Shown: positions 16,046-24,649 of the stretch, in pieces
How the letters are laid out: each line of letters opens with the position of its first letter
Numbering within the stretch: position 1 is the stretch's first letter
From: Aureimonas sp. Leaf427
GTDB taxonomy: Bacteria > Pseudomonadota > Alphaproteobacteria > Rhizobiales > Rhizobiaceae
Direction of reading: 5' to 3'
Length of the DNA: 64,000 nt
Assembly: GCF_001425485.1 (NCBI RefSeq)
Contig: NZ_LMQW01000052.1
Span: 104,224 to 168,223 of the forward strand
The notes under the pieces: generated by a model
Databases searched by the model: none
What the model was told of the DNA's origin: nothing
What the model saw: only the letters and a program-made list of their open reading frames with translations
Translations under genes and position numbers: made by a program

Positions 16046-17248
16046 TCAGGCGGCTTGGCGCGACCAGTCCGGGAACGGATCGGGGAGCTGCGTCCAGGCG
16101 CCCGGGGTAAAATCGGTCGCCTCGACGAGGCAGGCGTCGAGGCGGGCCCGGATCGCCGCCTCGTCCATCGGGTCGGTGCCGATGAAGACGATCTCCTGGC
16201 GCCGGTCGCCCCAGACGGGATCGAGGACCGGCTCCATCAGGCGGCGCCATTCGGGCGTCTCGGGCCATTTGGACCGGGGAACGGAGGCCCACCAGAGCCC
16301 GCGCTTCTGCGTCTTCACGACGGCGCCCGCCTGCGCGATCTCGCCGACATGGTGCGGGCGGGTCGCCAGCCAGAAGAAGCCCTTGGCCCGGATCACGCCC
16401 GGCCAGCCCTCGCCGACGAAGGCCTGGAAGCGCATCGGGTCCAGCGGCGCGCGGGCCCTGTAGACGAAGGAGCGGATGCCGTATTCCTCCGTTTCCGGCA
16501 CATGCCCGGCAAAGCCGTTGAGTTCTCGATACCAGAGCGGATGCTCGTGGGCGCGCTCGAAGTCGAAGAGGCCCGTGCCGAGAATGTCGCCGAGCGGCAC
16601 GGCGCCGAAATCGGCCTCGACGAGGCGGGCGTCGAGATTGAGGGCGCGGATGATCTTCAGCGCCGCGTCCCGCTGGGCGGGGCTGGCGGCCGAGATCTTG
16701 TTGAGGACGATCACGTCGGCGAACTCGATCTGCTCGACGAGGAGATCGACCAGGGTGCGCGCGTCGCCTTCGCCCGCCGTCTCGCCGCGGTCGCGCAGGA
16801 AGTCGGCCGAAGCGTAGTCGCCGAGAAGGTGGACGGTGTCGACCACGGTGACCATCGTGTCGAGCCGGGCGACGTCCGACAGGCTCATCCCCGCCTCGTC
16901 GCGGAACTCGAAGGTGGCGGCCACCGGAAGCGGCTCGGAGACCCCCGTCGATTCGATCAGGAGATGGTCGAAGCGGTCCTCCTCGGCGAGACGGCGGACC
17001 TCGGCCAAAAGGTCGTCGCGCAGCGTGCAGCAGATGCAGCCATTGGTCATCTCCACCAGCCGTTCGTCGGTCCGCGACAGGTTCGCGCCGCCGTCCCGGA
17101 CCAGCGCGGCGTCGATGTTCACCTCGCTCATGTCGTTGACGATGACCGCGACGCGCAGCCCTTCGCGGTTGTTGAGGACGTGGTTGAGAAGGGTCGTCTT
17201 TCCCGCTCCGAGGAAGCCGGACAGGACGGTGACGGGCAGCTTTCGCAT
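16046..17248 (-). CDS. COG0523 (CobW/ZigA-type) GTP-dependent metallochaperone
   Basis: This 400-residue G3E GTPase has Walker A GFLGAGKT at 11-18, the Cys-rich metal motif GCICC at 70-74, an ESTG switch segment, and a C-terminal CobW domain ([31 protein letters not shown]) of the YciC/ZigA subgroup. In the base-recognition motif NKxD the last Asp is Ser (LNKISAAS), which is unusual. The start [11 protein letters not shown] is chosen; an in-frame ATG five codons upstream (17263) is possible. These proteins deliver metal, usually zinc under starvation. The Zur-like site at 17289-17301 supports zinc rather than cobalt, despite the cobalamin riboswitch next door. Confidence 0.85.
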   Translation of the reverse strand: MRKLPVTVLSGFLGAGKTTLLNHVLNNREGLRVAVIVNDMSEVNIDAALVRDGGANLSRTDERLVEMTNGCICCTLRDDLLAEVRRLAEEDRFDHLLIESTGVSEPLPVAATFEFRDEAGMSLSDVARLDTMVTVVDTVHLLGDYASADFLRDRGETAGEGDARTLVDLLVEQIEFADVIVLNKISAASPAQRDAALKIIRALNLDARLVEADFGAVPLGDILGTGLFDFERAHEHPLWYRELNGFAGHVPETEEYGIRSFVYRARAPLDPMRFQAFVGEGWPGVIRAKGFFWLATRPHHVGEIAQAGAVVKTQKRGLWWASVPRSKWPETPEWRRLMEPVLDPVWGDRRQEIVFIGTDPMDEAAIRARLDACLVEATDFTPGAWTQLPDPFPDWSRQAA

Positions 17249-17288
17249 CGCATGGTCTCGCATCGGTCGATCGAGGCTGTAGCGTAAT

Positions 17289-17301
17289 GTTATTTTGTAA
17301 C
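17289..17301. promoter_or_regulatory. candidate Zur box upstream of the COG0523 gene
   Basis: GTTATTTTGTAAC is a near-perfect inverted repeat (GTTAT, TTT, GTAAC), extended to the left as GTAATGTTAT. It is AT-rich in a very GC-rich setting and sits about 40 bp upstream of the start. The form resembles rhizobial Zur sites. Confidence 0.55.
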
Positions 17302-17476
17302 CTCGACAAGCCTCGTTTTCGCGGCGATCTCCGATGTCCCGAAATGTCGTTCCGTTTCAGATTCTTGCTATCGATCGGGAGGCTCAGCCGCCGGGAGGGT
17401 CGGGCCGGCCGTCGCATGCCGCGAGGCGGATTGTCCGCCTGTCGCCACGACGCCGGCGGACTGCGACCGGCCGCCA

Positions 17477-18130
17477 TCAGAGGAGGCGATGGACGTCGCC
17501 CACGAGGGTCAGGCTGATCACGACCATCAGGAGGCCGCAGAGATTTCGCTGAAGCGACAGCAGCATCGGCCAGCGCCGCGTCCAGACGCCCATCCGCCCG
17601 GCCGCCAAGGCGACGGAGCTCAACGTCGCCAGGCTTGCCAGCTTGTGCAGGAGACCCAGCACGAGCATCTGCACCCAGACCGGCCCGGAGGCCGGATCGA
17701 CGAAATGGGGAAGGACGACGAAGAGGAACAGGAAGGATTTGGGATTGGTGAGGCTGCTCAGCGCCCCCTCCCAAAGCGCCTGCCGCGTCCCGACCGGCGA
17801 CGCCGAGCCTTGCCCGCCCGCCTGGAGCGTCGTCGTCATCATCCGAAGGCCGAGATAAAGAAGATAGAGCGCCCCCAGCGACTGGAGCATCGGCATGGCG
17901 GCCGGATGGGTCCGAACCAGCGTTCCGAGACCGAAGACGAGAAGCCCGATCTGCGCCGTGCCGGCGATCACCACGATGCCGAGGATCGTCGCAAAGGCGA
18001 TCTTCGGACCATGGACCATGCCCCGGTTCAGGATGAGCAGCATATCGGGGCCCGGCGACAGCTGCAGGATCACGACGCCGAGCAGGAAGGGCATCAGAGC
18101 GTCCGCGGAGGGTATGCCGAGCACGTGCAT
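17477..18130 (-). CDS. LysE/RhtB-family amino-acid exporter
   Basis: This 217-residue membrane protein belongs to the LysE/RhtB family. The start MHVLGIPSADALMPFLLGVVIL is chosen because the LysE motif LQLSPGPDMLLILNRG follows directly; the 29 upstream residues are Arg-rich. Six hydrophobic segments are visible, with the second conserved stretch TNPKSFLFLFVVLPHFVD near residue 135. It exports an amino acid or a related small molecule. It stands alone, with the COG0523 gene ending the other side and a gene-free stretch upstream. Confidence 0.88.
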   Translation of the reverse strand: MHVLGIPSADALMPFLLGVVILQLSPGPDMLLILNRGMVHGPKIAFATILGIVVIAGTAQIGLLVFGLGTLVRTHPAAMPMLQSLGALYLLYLGLRMMTTTLQAGGQGSASPVGTRQALWEGALSSLTNPKSFLFLFVVLPHFVDPASGPVWVQMLVLGLLHKLASLATLSSVALAAGRMGVWTRRWPMLLSLQRNLCGLLMVVISLTLVGDVHRLL

Positions 18131-18256
18131 GGATGTCACGGGCCGGCGGCGGACGGAGGAACGACGCCGGCCGAGACCGGAGCGCTCGAGGTGGAGGGGC
18201 GGCGTTCTTCTCCGCAACGGACGGCAAACCCTCGATCGCGGAAGGGTTCGCGCGAA

Positions 18257-18398
18257 GCGCCCCCCTCTGCCTTGCGAGGCATCTCCCCCTCAAGGGGGGA
18301 GATCGGCAGCTTCGACGGCAGATCGAAACGAGAAGCGCCTGCGGCAAGCCTGATCTCCCCCCTTGAGGGGGAGATGCCGGCAGGCAGAGGGGGGCGCG
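18257..18398. repeat. large inverted palindromic intergenic repeat
   Basis: The left arm (about 18257-18304) and right arm (about 18352-18398) are inverted copies built around CATCTCCCCCTCAAGGGG / CCTTGAGGGGGAGATG, flanked by CCCCCTCTGCC and GGCAGAGGGGGG. About 47 bp separate them. Each arm is itself partly palindromic. Elements built on CTCCCCC...GGGGGAG are widespread between genes in Rhizobiales. No gene is seen within it. Confidence 0.75.
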
Positions 18399-19166
18399 AA
18401 GGGGCTGCACGGTCGGGTTGGAAGGGTTCGGGCGCCATCGAGCGCGGCGTGTCCGCCCCATTGCGCCCCGACGCCCCGGCCTCCGCCCGCCGTCCTTCGA
18501 CGACCGACCGGCACCCTGCGAGGAAGCCACTCGCCACGAGCGCGACGCCCGCGCCTCGATCGAGCAGACGAGGAAGCGACGGCCGAAACCGGGACGCGGT
18601 GAGCCCCCCGATCCCGGCCGCCGCTTGCCGCCTCGGCGACGCTCCGAATCCAGACCATGCCCATGGAGACGACGGTATCCCCACCACGGCGCCTCGGCGG
18701 CCCGGCCAAGCCGGCGCGGGGTTGGGAGCCCCCCGGTGGCTTGCGGCCGCATGGGTTTCTGGACGAAGAGCGAAGCTGCCGAGGCCGGCAGCGAACCGCC
18801 ACGCGCGGCGGCGCGCGGCAGAATGAACGATCGGGGCACCCGGCCCCCGGTTGCCCGGCCCTCGATGGCAGGGCGGCGAAGGCACGCCCTCAGCGGCCCC
18901 CCGTTTCGCGACGACTGCCGCTTTCCCCACGCCGTCCTCCCCTCGCCCGCAGCGTCGCTGGAGAGGGAACCGGATCGGCGAGAGGTTTATTCCAAGGCGC
19001 CGGAAATTCTTTCGGACCGCGTCCTATCAGCGGCCCTGACCTTCGAGAGATCGAAAGTCGGGGCGTTCCGGCAGCATTGGCCGCCGCCGCGTCTCCCGAA
19101 CCTGCCGAGGGGCGGCGCGGGAGACAAGCGGTCCTTGGCCGGGGCCGCTCGTATCGACGGCCGCGA
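18399..19166. other. gene-free stretch upstream of LysE and beyond the anti-sigma gene
   Basis: Apart from the repeat at 18257-18398, no frame between the LysE start and the anti-sigma stop gives a recognisable protein. The long frames are Arg/Pro-rich on both strands. I see no tRNA, transposase or clear promoter. Confidence 0.5.
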
Positions 19167-19979
19167 TCAGCCGGCCGGCGCCGTCGCGGAGCGGAACAGA
19201 GCGGCGAACTCGCCGAGCTCCTTGGCATTGAGGTCGGAGGCGGCGAAGTAGTCGAGATCGCCGGCCGTCCAGCGCTCGATCCGAGACCCCTCGTGCCGGG
19301 CCGGTCCCGGCGGGACGCCTTCGCTTTTCGACACGACGGTGACGCTGATGACATGCTGGCGCCGCCGGTAGACGAGGGTCGGAACCGGCTTGCCCGCGAC
19401 GATGTCGACGCGCCCGCCGACCAGCGGAAAGCCCTGCGCGGCAAGATCGGGCGCATCCGGCGCGATTGCCGTGCGGCCGTTGAACCAGGGCTTCACGGTG
19501 TGGCGATCGGACGAGGCGATGTCGAAGGGCTCGGGCGCGGCGAGGCCCCGCAGATGATTGGCGAAGATCGCGTCCTCGATCGGGCCGGTCGCCGGCCGTT
19601 CGGTCAGGTGGGACAGGCCGTAGCCGAGCGGCCCGCCGGCGAAGAGGCCGATCAGGAGGGCCGCCGCGATCGCCTGCCAGGACGGGCGCTCCCGCCGCTG
19701 CACCGCGGGCTGCGGCTTCCACGGCGGCCGCGGCTGCGCCTGCGGCAGGGCCCGCACCTCGGCGAACTGCCGGCGGACGCTGTCCGACAGATGGTCGGGA
19801 ACAGGCGTCTCGGCCACGAGGTCGCGGATCGATCCGGACAGGCCCGACAGCTCGTCCCTTAGCCGGCGAAGCTCGGGTTCGGCCTCCAGCCGGCGCTCCA
19901 TCTCCAGCGTCTCGCCCGGCGAGAGCTCGCCGTCGAGATAGGCGCCCAGCATCGGATGATCTCTGTCGTCAGGTTTCAT
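19167..19979 (-). CDS. anti-sigma factor with one transmembrane helix
   Basis: This 270-residue protein pairs with the ECF sigma factor, whose gene overlaps its start by 11 bp. The N-terminus (HPMLGAYLDGELSPGETLEMERRLEAEPELR) is the anti-sigma domain that binds sigma. The HxxxCxxC zinc motif of ZAS proteins is absent. One transmembrane helix follows at about 101-122 (WQAIAAALLIGLFAGG), and the remaining 150 residues form a periplasmic domain (RQHVISVTVVSKSEG, DLDYFAASDLNAKELGEF). The layout fits a membrane-tethered inhibitor that senses an envelope or redox signal. Family members are often annotated as RsiW-like or as anti-sigma factors with a YgaU/DUF-type C-terminus. Confidence 0.85.
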   Translation of the reverse strand: MKPDDRDHPMLGAYLDGELSPGETLEMERRLEAEPELRRLRDELSGLSGSIRDLVAETPVPDHLSDSVRRQFAEVRALPQAQPRPPWKPQPAVQRRERPSWQAIAAALLIGLFAGGPLGYGLSHLTERPATGPIEDAIFANHLRGLAAPEPFDIASSDRHTVKPWFNGRTAIAPDAPDLAAQGFPLVGGRVDIVAGKPVPTLVYRRRQHVISVTVVSKSEGVPPGPARHEGSRIERWTAGDLDYFAASDLNAKELGEFAALFRSATAPAG

Positions 19980-20562
19980 CGTCGGCCAGATCGATCTGTT
20001 GGAGGAGAGACTGGCGGGCCCGCGCGAGCCGCGACATCACCGTGCCGACGGGAACGGCGATGACGTCGGCGATCTCGCGATACGAGAGGTCGTGATAGTC
20101 CCTGAGAACCAGAACCTCCTTCATGGCGACGGGAAGACGGTCGATCGCTTCCGCCAGCCACGCGGCCCGGCCTTTCGCGATCAAGGTCTCTTCGGAGGAC
20201 GGCACGGGCTCGGCGGCGAGGCCACCGCGCTCCATGAAATCCCTGTCCTTCGGCATCAACTCGTCGACCGAGAGATTTATTCCCGGCCGGTTCTTGCCGA
20301 GCCAGGAATAGCAGGTGTTCCGGACGATGGTCATGAACCAGGCGCGGACATTGTCCTCGACCAGCCGGTCCATCGCGAGAAAGGCGCGGAGCGACGCCTC
20401 CTGCATCACGTCCTCGGCATCCGCCTGATTGCCGGTCAGCCAGCGGGCCAGGCGAAAGCCGTCGCCGAGGCGCGGCAGGACGAGGCGATCGAACTTCGCC
20501 CGTCTGTCCTCGCTCACGGAATCATGCACTGCGCATGGCTTCGATCTCCGCCAAGCCCGCAC
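19969..20562 (-). CDS. ECF RNA polymerase sigma factor
   Basis: This sigma-70 factor of the ECF type has about 197 residues. Region 2 contains ARWLTGNQADAEDVMQEASLRAF and the -10 recognition helix DNVRAWFMTIVRNTCYSWL. Region 4 contains LPVAMKEVLVLRDYHDLSYREIADV and VPVGTVMSRLARARQSL. The frame opens with GTG codons only: 20562, or the in-frame GTGs at 20529 and 20517. The family-typical start would be close to 20517-20529, so the first dozen residues are doubtful. It overlaps the anti-sigma gene. The targets are unknown; the pair probably controls its own promoter. Confidence 0.87.
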   Translation of the reverse strand: MRAWRRSKPCAVHDSVSEDRRAKFDRLVLPRLGDGFRLARWLTGNQADAEDVMQEASLRAFLAMDRLVEDNVRAWFMTIVRNTCYSWLGKNRPGINLSVDELMPKDRDFMERGGLAAEPVPSSEETLIAKGRAAWLAEAIDRLPVAMKEVLVLRDYHDLSYREIADVIAVPVGTVMSRLARARQSLLQQIDLADDET

Positions 20563-20646
20563 TTAAGCGGACGTCGCTCGATATGACAATGGCCACATCG
20601 GCTTAGAGGGAAAGCGAGATGCCGGAACAGAAGGCCGAGCGCGGGC

Positions 20647-21441
20647 TCAGCTTGCCAGGAGCGCGAGCGCCTCGGCATGGAGTTCGGGCGTCGAAGCGGC
20701 GAGGACGCGACCGTCGGAGGCAAGGGTCAGAGGATCGCCGCTCCAATCCGTCATCACGCCTCCGGCCCGTTCCACCACCGGCACGAGCGCCATGTAGTCG
20801 TAGGGCTGGAGGCCGCATTCGGCGACGAGGTCGCAATGGCCCGATGCCAGAAGGCCGTAGGCATAGCAGTCGCCCCCGAACCGGCGAAGCGCGGTGCGCG
20901 CCAGAAGCTGTTCGTAGGCTGCGACGTCCGCGCCCGAAAAGCTCTCGGGAGAGGTGGTGAAGAAGCGCGCCTCACGAAGGGTCCGGCACTTGCTCGCCCG
21001 AGCCGGAACGCCGTTCAGGAAGGTTCCCGCCGGGCTCCCCGTCCAGCGCTCGCCGAGCGCGGGAATGTCGATCACCCCGAAGAGCGGGCGCTCCTCTTCG
21101 AGAAAGGCGATGAGCGTTCCGAAGAGCGGCAGGCCGCAGACGAAGCTCTTGGTGCCGTCGATCGGGTCGATCACCCAGACGGGGCCGCTGCCGGACTTCA
21201 CTCCCATCTCCTCGCCGAAGATGCCGTGATCGGGAAAGCGCGCCTCGATGCGACGCCGCAGCTCCGCCTCCACGGCCCGGTCGGCGATCGTCACGGGGCT
21301 TTCGTCCGCCTTGGTCAGGATGTCGAGCGAGGTGCGGAAGTGCCGGAGGGCGATCGGGCGCGCGGCGTCGGCGAGCCCTTCGGCGAAGGCGAGGCCTTCC
21401 GCCGCGTCGGACGGAAGCGTCGGTGTCAGCGTGTCCGGCAT
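20647..21441 (-). CDS. inositol-monophosphatase-fold phosphatase (HisN-like)
   Basis: This 264-residue Mg-dependent phosphatase has the FIG/IMPase motifs GEEMG (metal-binding Glu), VIDPIDGTKSF and, in place of the usual WDxAA, PYDYMALVPVVERAGG. That last form is typical of HisN-type histidinol-phosphate phosphatases. No histidine genes are nearby. It is the last gene of a chain of closely spaced minus-strand genes with two APH-fold kinases (4 bp after the choline-kinase-like gene). It may therefore dephosphorylate a product of those kinases instead of histidinol phosphate. Confidence 0.85.
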   Translation of the reverse strand: MPDTLTPTLPSDAAEGLAFAEGLADAARPIALRHFRTSLDILTKADESPVTIADRAVEAELRRRIEARFPDHGIFGEEMGVKSGSGPVWVIDPIDGTKSFVCGLPLFGTLIAFLEEERPLFGVIDIPALGERWTGSPAGTFLNGVPARASKCRTLREARFFTTSPESFSGADVAAYEQLLARTALRRFGGDCYAYGLLASGHCDLVAECGLQPYDYMALVPVVERAGGVMTDWSGDPLTLASDGRVLAASTPELHAEALALLAS

Positions 21442-21445
21442 GGTG

Positions 21446-22381
21446 TCAGAGGGCCTTCAGATAGGCTGGCCAGCGCGGATCGCTCATGATCGAGCGGGCC
21501 CGCATATGCTTCCAGACGCCATATTTGTAGAAGTCGAAGTCGAGGGTGGAGATCTTGTTCTGGACCATGGCCCAGGTGGACCACTTCACGTCCGCCAGCG
21601 CCTTGTGGACGACGAGGCGGGCATAGAGGGCTTCCTCGTAGCGGCCGAAGTAGAGTTCGATCAGTTCGCGGTCGATGCTCTCGGGAAAGAACATCTCCCC
21701 GCTCCAGATGCCGAGATCGTAGATTCGGTCGTTGTTGGAGGCGTATTCGAAGTCGATCAGGAGGATGGAGCCGTCCGCGCCGATCAGGAAGTTGCCGGGC
21801 ATCGGATCGTTGAAGCAGGGCACGAGGTCGAGGCCGGAGGCTTCCAGAGCCTGCCTCGCCAGCCGGACCTGCCGCTGAAGCCAGGCATGGTCGGCCGGCA
21901 CCACGCCGCCGAGCGCGGCGACCTGGGCGTCGTGCTCGTCGATCATGTCGAACACGGTCTTCGTCAGCGGCAGGAGCGGCGCGTCGTGGAAGCGCCGGTA
22001 GACGCGCATCGCCTCCGCCCGCAAGGCCGGATCGGCGAAGTCGCGGTGGGTGGAGGCGCGGCGGCCGTCCACGAATTCGGCGATCTCGATATCGGCGTGG
22101 TCGAGATAGTCGAAGGTGCGCGGCCCCAGCCCGATCGCCTCCGCCTGACGGCTGGCGGCGCGGGCGGCGGCGCGGTCGATGAACATCTCCGTGCCGCGCC
22201 CCGGCAGTTTGACGAAATAGGGGCGGGGATCGCCCTCCACCTCGACGCGCCAGTTCATGTTGCTGATGCCCCCCGTGACGGGCCGGTAGCGCAGCGGGCG
22301 CTCGGCCCAGGGCGCGGCGTCCGCGAGCGCGGCTTCCACCAGCCGCTCGGCATCCGTCGAGGCTTCTCCGAGTGTCTTCAT
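21446..22381 (-). CDS. choline/ethanolamine-kinase-like phosphotransferase
   Basis: This 311-residue protein has an APH/choline-kinase fold. The nucleotide loop lies around ISNMNWRVEV with the lysine in YFVKLPG. The catalytic segment is CFNDPMPGNFLI, in which the usual His-Asn-Asp is Phe-Asn-Asp; the metal motif is LLIDFEYASNND. Catalytic Asp and Asn are retained. The C-terminal FDFYKYGVWKHMRARSIM is family-like. It would phosphorylate an alcohol group on a small amine-type substrate using ATP. It follows another APH-fold kinase by 7 bp. Confidence 0.82.
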   Translation of the reverse strand: MKTLGEASTDAERLVEAALADAAPWAERPLRYRPVTGGISNMNWRVEVEGDPRPYFVKLPGRGTEMFIDRAAARAASRQAEAIGLGPRTFDYLDHADIEIAEFVDGRRASTHRDFADPALRAEAMRVYRRFHDAPLLPLTKTVFDMIDEHDAQVAALGGVVPADHAWLQRQVRLARQALEASGLDLVPCFNDPMPGNFLIGADGSILLIDFEYASNNDRIYDLGIWSGEMFFPESIDRELIELYFGRYEEALYARLVVHKALADVKWSTWAMVQNKISTLDFDFYKYGVWKHMRARSIMSDPRWPAYLKAL

Positions 22382-22388
22382 GGCGCCC

Positions 22389-23360
22389 TCATCCGAGCTT
22401 TCTCAGGGTCTCTTCGAAACCCGGCCTGTTCAGGAGCATCCGGCAGCGCAGGAAGCGCCAGCCGGCATATTTGCGGAACTCCAGGCCGGTCCGCGGCGAC
22501 AGCCGGTCGAGAACAAGGGCGCGCAGGCCCCAGTAGAGATCGTCGGCCGCCGCATAGGCCCGGCAGCGGTTGAAGACGGCGGGGCGGAAGGCGCCCTCGG
22601 CGATCTCCACGCCGAGCCGCATGTCGTCCTCGAACTGGAAGGCCTCGTTGAGGAGGGCGCCGAGCTGCTGGTGCGGATCGCCGTCGCCGGCCCTGTCGAA
22701 ATCGACCAGACGCAATGCGCCGCCGGGGCCGAAGAGGAGGTTCGAGGCATGGGGATCGTTGTGGAGAGGGCGGATTTCGCTGCCGGCCGCCTCGAAGGCC
22801 GCCTCGATCGCCGCGACCTCCTCGAAGAGCCACCAGGCATCGGGCGGCAGGGTGGCGGCGTCCGGCCCCAGAAGCGCCCTCATGTCCGCGATGCCCTCGA
22901 AGACCGAGGCCGGCCGCCCGAACCGGGCGCCCCCGGCGACCTTCGCGAAGGCGCCGATCACGGCGGCGAGACTGTCGCGGCGCGACAGAAGATCGAGCGT
23001 CGCCGGGCGCCATTCGGGGCCAAGGCGCTCGAAGAGGATCGCGCCCTCCTCCGCCGCCAGACGAAGCGGCCGGGGCGCGAGCCCCAGATCGGCGATCGCG
23101 CTCGCGGCGCGAAAGGCATGGCCGGCATCGAGAAGGCCGGACAGCGCGGGCTCGCCGACCTTCAGGAAGAAGGCGGGTTCCTCGCCTCCCTCCGCCGTCA
23201 CGAGAAAGCTCGCCGATTCCACGCCGTGATAGGAGGGCGAGGCGGCGCCCTCTACGGCGATCTCGAGCCGCGGCCGCTCTCCGACGAGATCGCGCGCCCC
23301 GGCAAGGGCCGCGATGGCCAGCCGCTCCGGCGTGTCGGGCAGGCTCGCCGGCATGGTCAC
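22389..23360 (-). CDS. APH-family phosphotransferase
   Basis: This 323-residue aminoglycoside-phosphotransferase-fold kinase has the Lys of the nucleotide site in FFLKVGEPA, a catalytic loop PLHNDPHASNLLFG and a metal-binding motif LVDFDRAGDGDP. It is distinct in sequence from the choline-kinase-like neighbour but shares its C-terminal end pattern (LEFRKYAGWRFLRCRMLLNRPGF). The start overlaps the amidase stop by 4 bp. A role in antibiotic resistance is unlikely given its place in a transport and amidase operon; phosphorylation of a small metabolite is inferred. Confidence 0.8.
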   Translation of the reverse strand: MTMPASLPDTPERLAIAALAGARDLVGERPRLEIAVEGAASPSYHGVESASFLVTAEGGEEPAFFLKVGEPALSGLLDAGHAFRAASAIADLGLAPRPLRLAAEEGAILFERLGPEWRPATLDLLSRRDSLAAVIGAFAKVAGGARFGRPASVFEGIADMRALLGPDAATLPPDAWWLFEEVAAIEAAFEAAGSEIRPLHNDPHASNLLFGPGGALRLVDFDRAGDGDPHQQLGALLNEAFQFEDDMRLGVEIAEGAFRPAVFNRCRAYAAADDLYWGLRALVLDRLSPRTGLEFRKYAGWRFLRCRMLLNRPGFEETLRKLG

Positions 23361-24649
23361 GCCGCCTCGTCGCGAGACTGCAGCGCCGCCAGACCGTCCG
23401 TCGCCAGCGTCATCAGCATGTCGGCCAGAACCTGCGTTCCGAAGGCCTGGTCCTCCGGCCGCGTCAGCTCGGTCGGGTGGTGGATGACGCCGCCGACGCT
23501 CGGGACCGCCAGCACGATGGAGGGGCAGACCGCCGCGAGGCTCACCGCGTCGTGCCCGCCGATCGTGTCGAGATGCCGGGAGACGACCCCGTGGCCGGCC
23601 GCGCTCCGCTCGGCGAGGCCGACGAGGCCCGCATCCATCGGGCCCGCGATGCGCCGGTCGACCGAGCGGATCTCGAAGCCGACGCCCGCCTCCTTCGCCG
23701 CCGCTTCGATCATCGCGTTCAGCCGCTCCTCCGCCTCGGCGAGGACCGTGGCGGAGCCCGACCGGAGCTCGATGAAGAGCACGGCCTCGCTCGGCACGGT
23801 GTTGGGCGAGTTCGGGAAGACCTCCAGGCGCCCGACGGAGGTGTGGAGGTCGAGCCCGTAGGCGCCCGCCAGCGCCTTCAGCCCGGTCACGACATGGGCG
23901 CCGGCCAGAAGCGCGTCCAGCCGCTCGGCCATCGGCGTCGGGCCGGTATGCGCCTGCCGTCCGAGGAAGGCGAGGCGGTACTTGGTGGCGCCCCAGAAGC
24001 GGGTGAAGATGCCGAAGCGGGTGTTCTCGCGCTCCAGAAACGGCCCGCCCTCGATGTGAAGCTCCACATAGGCGCCGGGCACGGCGACATGGTCCGTGCC
24101 GGCATAGCCGATGGAGGACAGGGCCTCGCCCACCGATATGCCGCTCCCGTCGCGCCGCTCCAGCGCCCAGTCGAGCTCGGCCGCCCCGGTGAAGACGCTG
24201 GAGCCGAGAAGGCTCGGCTGGAAGCGCGCGCCCTCCTCGTTCGTCCAGTTGACCACGGCGAACTCGCAGGCCGAGAGGACGCCGCGCCGCTCCAGCGCCT
24301 CGCGCACGGCGCGGATCGCCTCGCAGGCGGAGACGACGCCGAGCGCGCCGTCGAACCGCCCGCCGTTCGGCTGGCTGTCGAGATGGGAGCCGACGAGGAC
24401 GACGGGCGCGTTGGACCCGCCCATGCCGGCAAATCCGAACTGGTTGCCGATCGGGTCGATCTTGCCGGCAAAGCCGTTCCCGGCGAACCAGGCGCCGAGC
24501 CAGTCCCTTGCGCGCCCGTCCTCGGCGGAGAGCGTCAGGCGCATCATGGACCCGTCCTCTCCGCCGCCGAAGGCGGAGACGGCGGTCATCATGGCGTCGA
24601 GCCGGGCGGGATCGATGAGGGCGCCGGAGCGCTGCAGAGTGTCAGGCAT
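23357..24649 (-). CDS. hydantoinase/carbamoylase-family Zn-dependent amidase
   Basis: This 430-residue M20-fold amidase is of the N-carbamoyl-L-amino-acid hydrolase / AllC / beta-ureidopropionase group. Metal and substrate motifs are GSHLDSQPNGGRFDGALGV (His and Asp ligands), NWTNEEGARFQPS (Glu ligands), ELHIEGGPFL and HDAVSLAAVCPS near the C-terminus. The lid domain sits in the middle (GRQAHTGPTPMAERLDAL). The start MPDTLQRSGALID is chosen because it overlaps the DeoR stop by 8 bp; the longer frame is antisense-like. It would hydrolyse an N-carbamoyl or N-acyl amino compound taken up by the ABC transporter encoded upstream. Confidence 0.88.
   Translation of the reverse strand: MPDTLQRSGALIDPARLDAMMTAVSAFGGGEDGSMMRLTLSAEDGRARDWLGAWFAGNGFAGKIDPIGNQFGFAGMGGSNAPVVLVGSHLDSQPNGGRFDGALGVVSACEAIRAVREALERRGVLSACEFAVVNWTNEEGARFQPSLLGSSVFTGAAELDWALERRDGSGISVGEALSSIGYAGTDHVAVPGAYVELHIEGGPFLERENTRFGIFTRFWGATKYRLAFLGRQAHTGPTPMAERLDALLAGAHVVTGLKALAGAYGLDLHTSVGRLEVFPNSPNTVPSEAVLFIELRSGSATVLAEAEERLNAMIEAAAKEAGVGFEIRSVDRRIAGPMDAGLVGLAERSAAGHGVVSRHLDTIGGHDAVSLAAVCPSIVLAVPSVGGVIHHPTELTRPEDQAFGTQVLADMLMTLATDGLAALQSRDEAA

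Noticed and set aside
18257-18398. A CRISPR-like repeat pair
   Set aside because: There are only two arms, in inverted orientation and without regular spacers.
22389-23360. An aminoglycoside resistance gene
   Set aside because: The APH fold is shared with many small-molecule kinases, and the gene is embedded in a catabolic and transport operon.
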